Shown here piece after piece: positions 19,750 to 28,498 of a stretch of DNA of 46,919 nucleotides. The notes beneath the pieces are model-generated. The model did not search any database, was not told the origin of the DNA, and was given only the letters and a program-made list of their open reading frames with translations. Positions within the stretch are counted from its first letter, which is position 1. The number at the start of each line of letters is the position of its first letter. Origin of the DNA: Bacteroidales bacterium (GTDB taxonomy: Bacteria > Bacteroidota > Bacteroidia > Bacteroidales > UBA1715); the NCBI GenBank assembly GCA_017552705.1, contig JAFZOY010000026.1, positions 1-46,919 on the forward strand, read 5' to 3'. Position numbers and translations under genes: made by a program.

Positions 19750-20732
19750 GACGGTTTTTGTCACTACTCTGTTTCTTTGTTTTTTTAAGCCAAATATCTT
19801 TCTCCCAATACGTTACACGTTGTAAAGAAGACGGTTGTACATCAAAAGTTGCTCCATGGCAATATGTTCACAGTGTAACATCGAACGGAAAGGTAAAAAA
19901 CAAAAAGGAAACAACACGGATTTACACGTTTTTACCAACAAACTATAGCAAAGACAATGAAAAAGTGCCTGCGGTAATTATCTGTCCGGGAGGAAGTTAC
20001 CACCACCTTGGCATGAAACACGAGGGCTATCAGGTGGCACAATGGTTCGCACAAAAAGGTTATGCTGCTTTTGTGCTTCGGTATCGTGTGAGCAGTCACG
20101 GAGCGCACCATCCCGATATGATTCAGGATTTGCAATTGACCATTGCTCTCATAAAAAAGTTTGGCAATGAATTGATTGACACCACTAAAATTGGTGCAAT
20201 AGGTTTTTCTGCCGGTGGGCATTTAGTGTTATATAGCGGCATTGAAAAGCACAACTACATAAAAAATGAATTTCCATCCTCCGAAAAATATGGTCTGCGT
20301 CCCAACTATATTATGGCGATATATCCCGTGGTTTCTATGGAAGACAGCATTGCACATCAAAAATCACGGAAAAATCTGCTTACAAAAAAATATACGCAAG
20401 ACGACATTCACAAGTTTTCCATTGAACAAAACATTCCCGACGACATGCCTCCGACCTTTGTGCTTGCCTGCACCGACGACGACGTGGTTGACGTGCGGAA
20501 CAGCCGTGCTCTTTGGAAGTCGCTGAAAGAAAAGAATATCAATATGTACTATTACGCCGAATTAACAACTGGTGGTCACGGTTTTGGAATGTACAAAAAC
20601 AAGAGTGAATCGACAAAAGATTGGAACGAACACCACTTGATTTGGTGGCTTGACCACATACAACACAAAGGCGAAGATTTACAATCTATTTTCAAATCGT
20701 ATAGTACTCTTATAGACCCCGATGAAGAATAA
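19746..20732 (+). CDS. Secreted alpha/beta hydrolase (acetyl-esterase/BD-FAE-like)
   Basis: A 328-residue exported serine hydrolase. The signal peptide (1-20) ends Ser-Phe-Ser-Gln. Motifs in order: the oxyanion-hole segment PGGSYHH (81-87), the nucleophile elbow GFSAG (Ser155), a candidate acid in CTDDDVVDV (Asp246 or Asp249) and the catalytic histidine in TGGHGFG (His278). This order is that of the BD-FAE and xylan acetyl-esterase group that removes acyl or feruloyl groups from plant polysaccharides; the exact substrate is inferred only from similarity. It overlaps the preceding gene by 4 bases and the following exporter gene by 11. Confidence 0.85.
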   Translation: MRRFLSLLCFFVFLSQISFSQYVTRCKEDGCTSKVAPWQYVHSVTSNGKVKNKKETTRIYTFLPTNYSKDNEKVPAVIICPGGSYHHLGMKHEGYQVAQWFAQKGYAAFVLRYRVSSHGAHHPDMIQDLQLTIALIKKFGNELIDTTKIGAIGFSAGGHLVLYSGIEKHNYIKNEFPSSEKYGLRPNYIMAIYPVVSMEDSIAHQKSRKNLLTKKYTQDDIHKFSIEQNIPDDMPPTFVLACTDDDVVDVRNSRALWKSLKEKNINMYYYAELTTGGHGFGMYKNKSESTKDWNEHHLIWWLDHIQHKGEDLQSIFKSYSTLIDPDEE

Positions 20733-21624
20733 CAAACTGCTCGGTCATATAGCAATATTTCTTGCCTACACCATTTTTGGGTTCAACATCATCACGTGCA
20801 AGAATCTTGTTTCGTTTGGAGTAATCTCCCCTATCGGAATATTCTTTCTGCGAGCATTGGGAGCAACTATCTGTTTTTGGGTTGTTTCATTGTTTCTACC
20901 GAAAGAAAAAGTTGACAAAAAAGACTTGCCGAAAATTTTTCTTGCCTCCATGCTGGGATTATTTCTCACGCAGATGAGTTTTCTCAAGGCAATGATAATC
21001 ACCACGCCCGTCGACGCGTCAATCATAACGACGCTTACGCCTATTTTCACCATGTTTATTGCAGCCATCTTCCTAAAAGAACCCATCACGTTCAAAAAAG
21101 CAGGTGGCGTCGCAATCAGTTTTATTGGCGTTATTTTATTGATCTTGAACTGTGTACATACGCCAAACGGCGTTGAGCATAGTCATCCGTTCGGATTGTT
21201 CCTCATGATTTGCAATTGTCTCTTTTTTGCATTGTATTTGGGTGCATTCAAGCCGTTGGTACAAAAATACGGCACCATCACGTTTATGAAATGGATGTTT
21301 TTGTTTTCAATGCTTGTTGCCGTTCCGTTCAACGTAAAGGAAATGATTTCAACCGATTACAGTCTGCTTACGGCGGAATTTTACTGGAATTTGGCATTTA
21401 CGGTGATTTGCGCCACATTCATTGCATATTTCCTGGTTCCCATCGGGCAAAAGAATCTACGACCGACAATTGTGAGCATGTACGCCTATGTGCAGCCGTT
21501 CATTGCCGCCATTGTGAGCATCATAATAGGAATGGACGTAATGACTTGGCAGAAAATACTTGCCGCAATACTTGTATTTACGGGCGTATTCCTTGTTAAC
21601 AAAAGTAAGGCGAAAGAAAATTGA
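20722..21624 (+). CDS. EamA/DMT-family transporter
   Basis: A 300-residue inner-membrane protein with ten hydrophobic segments arranged as two EamA repeats (first about 5-140, second about 155-295). Repeat-end features such as the E-P-I-T-F-K-K-A-G-G segment (first) and the FxAAIVSIIIGMD-x-x-T-W-Q-K-I-L-A segment (second) are typical of drug/metabolite transporters. Members export amino acids, nucleotides or other metabolites; the substrate here is unknown. Its start overlaps the end of the hydrolase gene by 11 bases, so it is translated from the same message. Confidence 0.9.
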   Translation: MKNNKLLGHIAIFLAYTIFGFNIITCKNLVSFGVISPIGIFFLRALGATICFWVVSLFLPKEKVDKKDLPKIFLASMLGLFLTQMSFLKAMIITTPVDASIITTLTPIFTMFIAAIFLKEPITFKKAGGVAISFIGVILLILNCVHTPNGVEHSHPFGLFLMICNCLFFALYLGAFKPLVQKYGTITFMKWMFLFSMLVAVPFNVKEMISTDYSLLTAEFYWNLAFTVICATFIAYFLVPIGQKNLRPTIVSMYAYVQPFIAAIVSIIIGMDVMTWQKILAAILVFTGVFLVNKSKAKEN

Positions 21625-21653
21625 TAACTTGTGTATAAAATCGTCTATTTCCA

Positions 21654-21684
21654 TTTTTTGGAAAACTAAAAACGATTTATTTTG
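21654..21684 (+). promoter_or_regulatory. Probable promoter of transketolase
   Basis: A TTTTTTG (21654-21660), 17 bases, then TATTTTG (21678-21684), one T short of the ideal TAnnTTTG, 26 bases before the ATG. The arrangement fits the Bacteroidota promoter form. Confidence 0.5.
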
Positions 21685-21710
21685 CAACAGATTTACATAA
21701 TGATAGTATA

Positions 21711-23753
21711 ATGAAAAACATTTCAGAACGTTCGGCCGACAATATGCGTATTCTCGCGGTTTCGATGGTCGAAAAAGCAAAATCCGGACACCCAGGAGGT
21801 GCAATGGGCGGCATGGATTTTATTTCCGTTTTATATTCAGATTTTCTTCAATACGATCCAACCGACATGACGTGGGCGAACCGCGACAGATTTTTCCTCG
21901 ATCCTGGACACATGTCACCAATGTTGTATGCTACGTTGAGCATGGTAGGAACGTTGTCAATCGATGACTTGAAAAACTTCCGTCAATGGGGAAGCCTCAC
22001 AGCAGGTCATCCCGAAGTAAACCACAAAATTGGTGTGGAAAACACATCGGGACCGCTCGGTCAAGGGCACACGATGGCTGTTGGTGCGGCTATCGCCGAA
22101 AAATATCTCCGCACAAAATTCGGTGAATGGATGAAACACAAAATCTATGCGTTCATTTCCGACGGTGGTATTCAGGAAGAAATCTCGCAAGGTGCCGGCC
22201 GTATTGCAGGCCACCTTGGCTTGGATAATCTGATAATGTTCTACGATTCCAACGACATTCAGCTTTCAACCCACACAGATGCTGTTTCAAGCGAAGACAC
22301 GGCTAAAAAATACGAGGCTTGGGGTTGGAGAGTCATCACAATCAATGGCAACAACCACGACGAAATCCGCAAAGCACTGCAATGGGCAAACGAAGAAACG
22401 GGAAAACCATCACTGATAATTGGAAAAACCATTATGGGTAAAGGTTTACTCGATGCCGACGGCAACTCATTCGAAGGACAAACGTCCACACACGGACAAC
22501 CTGTGAGCAAAGCAGGTGCTTCGGTAGAGAAAACTATCCGCAACCTCGACGGCAATCCTGACGAACCATTCGCTGTGTTCGACGACGTAAAGGCTTACTG
22601 GAAACAAGTAAACGAAAAGAAAGCCGAAAACGCAAAAAAACGGAAAGCTGAACAAGCCACATGGGAAAAAGCAAATCCTGAACTTGCAAAAGAATTGGCG
22701 CAATTCCTTTCGGGCAATATTCCAAACAATCTGGATTTTGCAAGCATAGAACAAAAACCTAACGTGGCTACACGCGTTGCTTCAAGAACAGTGCTTGGTT
22801 TCTTGGCTGAACATATCGACAATATGATTTGTTCGTCAGCCGACTTAAGCAACAGCGACAACACCGATGGATTTTTGAAAAAAACCAAAGATCTGACAAA
22901 AGACGACTTCACAGGAAAATTCCTCGAAGCAGGCGTTGCGGAATTGACAATGGCTTCGATTATGAACGGAATCGTGCTGCACGGAGGATTATTCACCGCC
23001 TGCGGTACATTCTTCGTTTTCTCGGAATATATGAAACCTGCAATGCGTATGTCGGCATTGATGGAATTACCTGTAAAATATTTGTGGTCGCACGATGCGT
23101 TCCGTGTCGGCGAAGACGGACCTACACACCAACCTATCGAACAAGAGGCGCAGATTCGCTTGATGGAACAAGTTTACAACCACAGCGGAAAACGCAGTTT
23201 CCTTGTCCTTCGTCCAGCCGATGCACAGGAAACAACCGTTTGTTGGGAACTTGCCATGCGAACCAACGACCGCCCTACTGGCTTGATTTTCTCACGCCAA
23301 ACAATCAACGACATTCCTGCAAAACCGGGTTCCACACGATATGCTGACGCACAAAACGCAAAATTCGGCGCTTACATAGTAAAAGAAGCAAAGAAAAATG
23401 CCGACATTGTGTTGGTGGCAAATGGTTCCGAAGTAAGTACAATCTACGAAGCTTCGCAAATCCTTGAAAGCAAACATGGTCTTGATGTACAAGTGGTGTC
23501 TGCTCCGTCGGAAGGATTGTTCCGCGACCAAAGCAAGGACTACCAAGAGAAAGTTCTTCCGTCAAACAAACCTATCTATGGCGTGACCGCAGGACTTTCA
23601 CTCAATATGCAAGGACTTGTAGGGGCAAAAGGTAAAATCTGGGGATTGAACCATTTTGGATATTCAGCTCCATATACTGTGCTTGACGAGAAGTTTGGCT
23701 ACACTGCCGAAAATATTGTTAATCAAGCACTTGATTATCTGAAGGAATTTTAA
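21711..23753 (+). CDS. tkt: Transketolase
   Basis: A 680-residue thiamine-diphosphate enzyme of the non-oxidative pentose phosphate pathway. The N-terminal PP domain carries SGHPGGAMGGMD (25-36), GPLGQGH (114-120) and the ThDP motif, which begins SDG (150-152) instead of the usual GDG and ends near Asn181. The Pyr domain has the catalytic-region segments FSEYMKPAMRMSALMELPV and SHDAFRVGEDGPTHQPIEQ, and the C-terminal domain has the APSEGLF segment. It is the full family length. The gene has its own promoter and a strong terminator, so it is probably monocistronic. Confidence 0.97.
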   Translation: MKNISERSADNMRILAVSMVEKAKSGHPGGAMGGMDFISVLYSDFLQYDPTDMTWANRDRFFLDPGHMSPMLYATLSMVGTLSIDDLKNFRQWGSLTAGHPEVNHKIGVENTSGPLGQGHTMAVGAAIAEKYLRTKFGEWMKHKIYAFISDGGIQEEISQGAGRIAGHLGLDNLIMFYDSNDIQLSTHTDAVSSEDTAKKYEAWGWRVITINGNNHDEIRKALQWANEETGKPSLIIGKTIMGKGLLDADGNSFEGQTSTHGQPVSKAGASVEKTIRNLDGNPDEPFAVFDDVKAYWKQVNEKKAENAKKRKAEQATWEKANPELAKELAQFLSGNIPNNLDFASIEQKPNVATRVASRTVLGFLAEHIDNMICSSADLSNSDNTDGFLKKTKDLTKDDFTGKFLEAGVAELTMASIMNGIVLHGGLFTACGTFFVFSEYMKPAMRMSALMELPVKYLWSHDAFRVGEDGPTHQPIEQEAQIRLMEQVYNHSGKRSFLVLRPADAQETTVCWELAMRTNDRPTGLIFSRQTINDIPAKPGSTRYADAQNAKFGAYIVKEAKKNADIVLVANGSEVSTIYEASQILESKHGLDVQVVSAPSEGLFRDQSKDYQEKVLPSNKPIYGVTAGLSLNMQGLVGAKGKIWGLNHFGYSAPYTVLDEKFGYTAENIVNQALDYLKEF

Positions 23754-23776
23754 TTTTCTTCTTCATACATGGAAGA

Positions 23777-23812
23777 CGGGGATGTTTGCAATAGAGCATC
23801 TCCGTTTTTTTT
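23777..23812 (+). terminator. Terminator of tkt
   Basis: An 8-bp stem (CGGGGATG with CATCTCCG, one G-T pair), a 12-base loop and eight T. It stands between the convergent tkt and rsmE genes. Confidence 0.88.
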
Positions 23813-23821
23813 GCATTACAT

Positions 23822-24523
23822 CTACTGATTCATCACCTCAACGGTGTGTACTGCAGCAATAGCCGCTGTTTCTGTTCTCAAACGGCTTTCGCCTAACGAA
23901 ACGGGTATCCATCCCTGTTGCTTGGCAAGTTCGATTTCCGACAACGAAAAATCTCCCTCTGGACCAATTAAGATGGTGATTTCGCCGCCTTTTTTCACTA
24001 CGTCGCGCAACAATGATTTTTCTTGCGGCTCGCAATGGGCGATACATTTTTCGCCAGCATAGTTTGTTTGCAGGATTGTCTGTATATCGGTCAATTCATG
24101 AAGTTTAGGCATTGTTGCCTTGTAGGATTGTTTCATTGCCGACAAAACTATGCGTTCTATCCTATCCAATTTCAATACTTTGCGTTCAGAATTATCGGAA
24201 CAAACTGGCACAATCTCATCCACACCGATTTCCACGGCTTTTTCGACAAAGAATTCAAATCTGTCGATGTTTTTCGTCGGAGCAACGCACATCCGCACAT
24301 AATACGGATGCGTTCCAAATTGTTCTGTTTTACTCAACACGGAACAAACGCAATCATTTTTCCCGATAGAATCTATTCGGGTAAGAAACAATGTTCCCTG
24401 GCCGTCAATAATATGAATCTCGTCGCCGATGGTTTTTCTCAGCACCTTCGTGCAGTGCTTCGCCTCATCACCCACCAAGGTAATGAAATCGCCGTCGATA
24501 GTATTCGAATAAAATAGATTCAT
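23822..24523 (-). CDS. rsmE: 16S rRNA (uracil(1498)-N3)-methyltransferase
   Basis: A 233-residue SPOUT-type (knotted) methyltransferase that modifies U1498 in the decoding region of 16S rRNA. The N-terminal PUA-like part includes AKHCTKVLR. The C-terminal knot carries IGPEGDFS (186-193) and LGESRLRTETA (210-220), the SAM-binding loops. Length is normal. It lies between the tkt terminator and the tRNA-Lys terminator, on the minus strand. Confidence 0.95.
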   Translation of the reverse strand: MNLFYSNTIDGDFITLVGDEAKHCTKVLRKTIGDEIHIIDGQGTLFLTRIDSIGKNDCVCSVLSKTEQFGTHPYYVRMCVAPTKNIDRFEFFVEKAVEIGVDEIVPVCSDNSERKVLKLDRIERIVLSAMKQSYKATMPKLHELTDIQTILQTNYAGEKCIAHCEPQEKSLLRDVVKKGGEITILIGPEGDFSLSEIELAKQQGWIPVSLGESRLRTETAAIAAVHTVEVMNQ

Positions 24524-24543
24524 ACAATAGTATTCTACAAAAA

Positions 24544-24569
24544 AAGAGGAAGACTTTCGTCCTCCTCTT
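24544..24569 (-). terminator. Terminator of the tRNA-Lys transcript
   Basis: An 11-position stem with one mismatch and a 4-base loop. On the minus strand it is followed by seven T. It begins 3 bases after the tRNA 3' end. Confidence 0.82.
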
Positions 24570-24572
24570 CCG

Positions 24573-24645
24573 TGATCCAGATGGGGCTCGAACCCATGAC
24601 CCCATCCTTAAAAGGGATGTGCTCTACCTGCTGAGCTACTGAATC
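24573..24645 (-). tRNA. tRNA-Lys (anticodon UUU)
   Basis: 73 bases on the minus strand that fold as a full cloverleaf. The acceptor stem is GATTCAG with CTGGATC (one G-T pair) and discriminator A. The D arm is GCTC/GAGC with the conserved GG. The anticodon stem is CATCC/GGATG with loop CTTTTAA (anticodon TTT), and the T arm is ATGGG-TTCGAGC-CCCAT. The CCA end is not encoded. Confidence 0.96.
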
Positions 24646-24670
24646 AATCCATCTTCCTTAAAAGACGATG

Positions 24671-24701
24671 CAAAAGTACTCTTTTTTTTATTACTCGCAA
24701 A
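24671..24701 (-). promoter_or_regulatory. Promoter of tRNA-Lys
   Basis: On the minus strand: TTTG (24701-24698), 19 bases, then TACTTTTG (24678-24671). Both elements match the Bacteroidota form and the spacing is ideal. It lies 25 bases before the mature tRNA. Confidence 0.75.
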
Positions 24702-24752
24702 TTATACCATTATTTTTTTGAAAAAAAACATAGAATCCACGCCGTACCTACA

Positions 24753-25457
24753 CTATTCCTCTTCTTCGGGAACATCCACGATTGTACCGTGTAAACGGAA
24801 TTTCAAATATGTAATTGGTTTACCCTGAGTGAGATAAAACGATTCATAATGCGTTTTTATTGACAACACATCATCGCAATACGGGGAATTATATAAATCG
24901 TCGGTGGCAACCAAAATTTCCTGATTGTTATATTCCAACAGTGATTTTGTATAGTCAAACAATTCTTTGCTATCGGTTTTTAGGTTCACAACAGCATTGG
25001 GTTTCAGCATGGCAATGTACATATTGAGAAACCGCGGCGACGTCAAACGTTTTTTTGCGCGCCGTTCACGCAGCTGCGGATCGGGAAACGTTATCCAGAT
25101 TTCATCCACTTCGTCTTTCCCGAAAAAGGAATCTATAAATTCAATGCGTGTCCGCAAAAACGCCACATTCGCCAAGCCTTTCTCCAATGCGGATTTTGCC
25201 CCACGCCAAAAGCGGGCGCCTTTTATGTCGATGCCAAGATAATTGTTCGTCGGGAAACGCTCAGCCAACGAAACTGTGTATTCACCTTTGCCACAACCAA
25301 GTTCCAGAACCAACGGATTGTTGTTGTGCCAAAAATCAGACGACCATTTTTGTTTAAGACGGTAATCCTTCCGAAAAATCTCATTGAAATCCGGCTGAAT
25401 CACATTGGGAAACGTTTCGTTTTCGGCAAACCGCTGAAGTTTATTTTTCGCGCTCAT
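24753..25457 (-). CDS. trmB: tRNA (guanine(46)-N7)-methyltransferase
   Basis: A 234-residue class I SAM-dependent methyltransferase that makes m7G46 in the tRNA variable loop. Motifs: SAM-binding LELGCGKGEYT (51-61), GIDIKGARFWRG, and the family signature ITFPDPQLRERRAKKRL. The C-terminal acidic tail is short. It begins 4 bases after the gldH stop, as the third gene of the ricT-gldH-trmB unit. Confidence 0.95.
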   Translation of the reverse strand: MSAKNKLQRFAENETFPNVIQPDFNEIFRKDYRLKQKWSSDFWHNNNPLVLELGCGKGEYTVSLAERFPTNNYLGIDIKGARFWRGAKSALEKGLANVAFLRTRIEFIDSFFGKDEVDEIWITFPDPQLRERRAKKRLTSPRFLNMYIAMLKPNAVVNLKTDSKELFDYTKSLLEYNNQEILVATDDLYNSPYCDDVLSIKTHYESFYLTQGKPITYLKFRLHGTIVDVPEEEE

Positions 25458-25461
25458 ACTC

Positions 25462-25929
25462 TTAATTCTTGTTCAACGAAAGGGAAACCGACTTGATGCC
25501 ACCGACACTGCAATCAGCATTTTTGCAACGCATGGCTTGTTCAAACACAAACACATACGTTCCCACCTGCGGGAATCGTACATTCGATTTGAACTGGAAT
25601 GTATTCTCATAACCGTTCATGCCCGTTCCCAGCCATTGTCCGTCGGGCGTTGACAGCATAAATTCAACCGTATCGCGAACGTATTGGTTGTTCGGGAAAA
25701 TCACATCGGAAAACACATATAAATTTGCATACGGATATTCGTCGGTGTTCACAATCGAAAACATCACATTATATGACTGCACAGTATCGTCAACAGCGAC
25801 ACTGAAACGAACCAGGGAATCTTTGCACCATTGCGCATCGTCGAACGCGACACGTTCGTGAAACACCTGTTTGGAATTGCATCCAACAAGCACAATACAC
25901 GTCAACGCGGCAAGCAGAAACCTACGCAT
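25462..25929 (-). CDS. gldH: GldH-like gliding/secretion lipoprotein
   Basis: A 155-residue lipoprotein. The start at 25929 is chosen because it begins a compact lipoprotein signal (MRRFLLAALTCIVLVGC, Cys17); the upstream in-frame extension lies entirely inside the ricT gene. The mature part matches the GldH pattern: an early FHERVAFDDAQWCKDSLVRF segment, YNVMFSIVNTDEYPYANLYVF and a late GTYVFVFEQAMR strand. GldH is needed for gliding in Flavobacterium and is associated with the type IX secretion apparatus. Here it overlaps the 3' end of ricT by 8 bases, a conserved neighbourhood in Bacteroidota. Confidence 0.85.
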   Translation of the reverse strand: MRRFLLAALTCIVLVGCNSKQVFHERVAFDDAQWCKDSLVRFSVAVDDTVQSYNVMFSIVNTDEYPYANLYVFSDVIFPNNQYVRDTVEFMLSTPDGQWLGTGMNGYENTFQFKSNVRFPQVGTYVFVFEQAMRCKNADCSVGGIKSVSLSLNKN

Positions 25930-27298
25930 TTTGCCCTCCATTATTTGGAGATTGCTGATTGTTCGGACGATTTCCGTTGTTTCGGTTCTGATTTCTATGT
26001 CTATTCCGATTTTGCTGCTGGTTGTTCTGACGATTACCCTGCTGAACGTTTTTCTGTCCTTGCCCCTGAGCCGCACCATTCGTATTTTGTTGCTGCTGAG
26101 GCTGTTGAGTCTGCTGTTGTTGGTTCTGCTGCGGTTGACCGCCCTGAGCATTCTGGTTTTTGTTTCCGTGTTTCTTTTTCTTCTTTTTCTTATCGAAACG
26201 TGTCAAACTTTCCTGTCCAACAACATTCTCGTAATCAGGAGTATATTCTTCCTCAACGGTAATGGATTCGCCTACCAACGAGTCAGGTTTCACACCTTTT
26301 TTATTCAATTCAATGATTTCCTTAACCCTATCGACGGTCAGTTCCACAAACACAGGAATATCGTCTTTTTTATATTGGTAGGTCAAAATACCTTTATACA
26401 CGTCGGTTTTGGTATGATGCGCGCGGCCATCCTTGAATTCCAAAGCCACATTCAAATCAGGGAAATTCTTGCGTGCATCCATATAGCTTGCCAACTCGAA
26501 ATTCAGGCAACATTTCAGTTTTCCGCACTGCCCCGCCATTTTCTGCGGATTGAGCGAAACCTCCTGATAACGGGCGGCATTTGTTGACACCGACACAAAA
26601 TTGGTGATGAACGACGAACAGCACAAATCGCGTCCGCACAAACCAATACCGCCAATCCGTCCAGCTTCCTGACGGACACCAATCTGGCGCATCTCAATAC
26701 GAACCTTGAATTCGTCGGCAAACACTTTTATCAACTCACGGAAATCCACACGTTCGTCGGCTATATAGTAGAAAATCGCCTTGGTTTTGTCGCCTTGGTA
26801 TTCCACATCACCGATTTTCATGTTCAGTTTCAAATCCTTGGCAATTTGGCGAGAGCGAATCATCGTCTTGTGTTCCAAAGACTTAGCCTCCTTCCATTTC
26901 TCAATATCCGACGCTTTTGCCTTACGGTAAATTTTGTGGAACGACTCAGGAATCTTTTTGCCGTAGGTCTTTTTGATTTGGTTGTTGACAAGTTCTCCCG
27001 TAAGGGAAACAATGCCAATATCGTGTCCCGGCGCCGCCTCCACAGTAACCACATCGCCGATTTCCAACGGCAATCCCGAATCATTCACAAAAAAATCCTT
27101 ACGGGTATTCTTAAAACGCACCTCAACCAAATTATTCGGTTTCTGCGCCTCATCAATTCCTTTCATCCAATCGTAGCAGCACAATTTGGCACTTCCGCTC
27201 CGCTGCGACGATTTTTTAATATCCTGCACATATTTCGTTGTCTCATCAATTTGTGCAGAATTTTCTTCCTTTTTTATATGTAAATTATCCACTTCCAT
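25922..27298 (-). CDS. ricT: PSP1/RicT-domain protein with Q/N-rich tail
   Basis: A 458-residue cytoplasmic protein of the PSP1 (YaaT/RicT) family. In Bacillus, RicT joins RicA and RicF in an Fe-S complex that steers RNase Y, RNA maturation and development. Two CxxxxCC clusters (Cys221, 226, 227 and Cys258, 263, 264), which ligate iron-sulfur centres in that complex, are intact, and a further CC lies at 40-41. The PSP1 core runs about 55-330. After a lysine run (370-376) comes a tail of about 80 residues made almost only of Gln, Asn, Gly and Arg, which is low-complexity and probably disordered. The gene heads the ricT-gldH-trmB operon and is divergent from the GH130 gene. Confidence 0.88.
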   Translation of the reverse strand: MEVDNLHIKKEENSAQIDETTKYVQDIKKSSQRSGSAKLCCYDWMKGIDEAQKPNNLVEVRFKNTRKDFFVNDSGLPLEIGDVVTVEAAPGHDIGIVSLTGELVNNQIKKTYGKKIPESFHKIYRKAKASDIEKWKEAKSLEHKTMIRSRQIAKDLKLNMKIGDVEYQGDKTKAIFYYIADERVDFRELIKVFADEFKVRIEMRQIGVRQEAGRIGGIGLCGRDLCCSSFITNFVSVSTNAARYQEVSLNPQKMAGQCGKLKCCLNFELASYMDARKNFPDLNVALEFKDGRAHHTKTDVYKGILTYQYKKDDIPVFVELTVDRVKEIIELNKKGVKPDSLVGESITVEEEYTPDYENVVGQESLTRFDKKKKKKKHGNKNQNAQGGQPQQNQQQQTQQPQQQQNTNGAAQGQGQKNVQQGNRQNNQQQNRNRHRNQNRNNGNRPNNQQSPNNGGQNA

Positions 27299-27313
27299 AC
27301 TAATCTAATCTTG

Positions 27314-27321
27314 CAAATATA
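27314..27321 (-). promoter_or_regulatory. -7 promoter element of ricT operon
   Basis: TATATTTG on the minus strand, an exact match, about 16 bases before the ricT ATG. The -33 element is not clear. Confidence 0.5.
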
Positions 27322-27365
27322 CCAAAAATCAAACATTCACACGTTATACAATTGGAAAAAATTCC

Positions 27366-27373
27366 TATTTTTG
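27366..27373 (+). promoter_or_regulatory. -7 promoter element of the GH130 gene
   Basis: TATTTTTG, an exact match, 36 bases before the ATG at 27410 and inside the longer reading frame that opens at 27311. It supports the 27410 start. No clear -33 element is seen. Confidence 0.5.
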
Positions 27374-27409
27374 TGGTTAGTTACATACATAGAAATAATA
27401 TATAACAAT

Positions 27410-28399
27410 ATGGCTACAATTATCGGCAACAATCTTCCAAACATTCCTTGGGAAGAAAAACCAGCAGGATGCAAGGACATTCTCTGGCGTTATAGTAAAA
27501 ATCCTATCATAAACTGGAACCCAATTCCAACGGCAGGACGAGTATATAACAGTGCGGTTGTTCCGTTCAACGGCGCATTTGCGGGCGTGTTCCGTGGCGA
27601 CCAGCGAAATGGCCGTGCCACATTGTTCAGCGGCTTCAGTAAAGACGGAATCCATATTGATTTGAATCCTGAACCAATCCAATGGGTGAACGAAGACGGC
27701 ACGCCGAATCCAACAAGCTACGCATACGACCCTCGTGTGGTTAAAATCGATGACACATACTATGTTACGTGGTGCGACGATATGAAAGGTCCTTCTATCG
27801 GTTTGGGCAAGACAAAAGACTTCAAGACGTTTGTACGTATGCCGAATCCGTTGATGCCATACAATCGTAACGGTGTGTTGTTCCCTCGAAAAATCAATGG
27901 AAAATATATGTTGTTAAGTCGTCCGAGCGACACGGGTCATACGCCGTTTGGCAACATTTACATTAGCGAAAGTCCCGATATGGAACACTGGGGACACCAC
28001 AAACTTGTGATGACCAACGGCGGACAAGGTTGGTGGCAAGGAATGAAAGTCGGTGCGGGACCTGTTCCTATTGAAACGACCGAAGGTTGGCTGTTGTTCT
28101 ACCACGGAGTTTCGAGCACGTGCAACGGCTATGTGTATAGCTACGGAGCGGTTTTGTTGGACATAAACGAGCCTTCAAAGGTGCTCTACAGAACACGCGA
28201 CTATCTGCTCACTCCCGAGGTTGATTACGAAACACGTGGATTTGTGCCAAACGTGGTGTTCCCGTGCGCAAACCTCTACGATGCGGCAACAGGAAGAATC
28301 TGCATTTATTACGGCGCAGCCGACACATTCACCGCATTGGCATTCTGCCAAGTTGACGAGCTGATTGACTATATGAAAAAGAACTCGGAAGTGTTTTAA
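27410..28399 (+). CDS. GH130-family glycoside phosphorylase
   Basis: A 329-residue five-bladed propeller enzyme of family GH130, which phosphorolyses (or, in some members, hydrolyses) beta-1,4-mannosides, mannosyl-glucose or mannosyl-GlcNAc. The start at 27410 gives the family-typical N-terminus; the longer upstream frame contains the promoter. Motifs: FRGDQRNGRATLF (61-73), the catalytic-acid segment YAYDPRVV (Asp107), YNRNGVLFPRKINGKY, and a late VSSTCNGYVYSYGAVLLD segment. There is no signal peptide, so it acts in the cytoplasm on imported oligosaccharides. No SusCD pair or mannanase is adjacent, so the substrate is not defined by context. Confidence 0.9.
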   Translation: MATIIGNNLPNIPWEEKPAGCKDILWRYSKNPIINWNPIPTAGRVYNSAVVPFNGAFAGVFRGDQRNGRATLFSGFSKDGIHIDLNPEPIQWVNEDGTPNPTSYAYDPRVVKIDDTYYVTWCDDMKGPSIGLGKTKDFKTFVRMPNPLMPYNRNGVLFPRKINGKYMLLSRPSDTGHTPFGNIYISESPDMEHWGHHKLVMTNGGQGWWQGMKVGAGPVPIETTEGWLLFYHGVSSTCNGYVYSYGAVLLDINEPSKVLYRTRDYLLTPEVDYETRGFVPNVVFPCANLYDAATGRICIYYGAADTFTALAFCQVDELIDYMKKNSEVF

Positions 28400-28423
28400 T
28401 AAACGAATTGAAATTTACTAAGC

Positions 28424-28498
28424 GAAACATTTAATAATTACAAGATGAGAAAACTATTTGTTACATTCACATTGGCGATTCTGGCAATGGTGTCGTTC
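28424..28498 (+). repeat. 75-bp direct repeat, copy 1 (5' end of surface-protein gene 1)
   Basis: Identical over 75 bases to 31132-31206. Each copy covers the ribosome-binding region, start codon and signal-peptide codons of its gene. It marks the two genes as a tandem duplication. Confidence 0.95.

Noticed and set aside
24573..24645. tRNA-Lys as an integration site of a mobile element
   Set aside because: No integrase is near it and no repeat of the tRNA 3' end was seen in the window.
25930..26151. N-terminal extension of the gldH frame
   Set aside because: The extra 74 residues lie inside ricT, are very basic and would bury the lipoprotein signal; they are the out-of-frame reading of the Q/N-rich tail.
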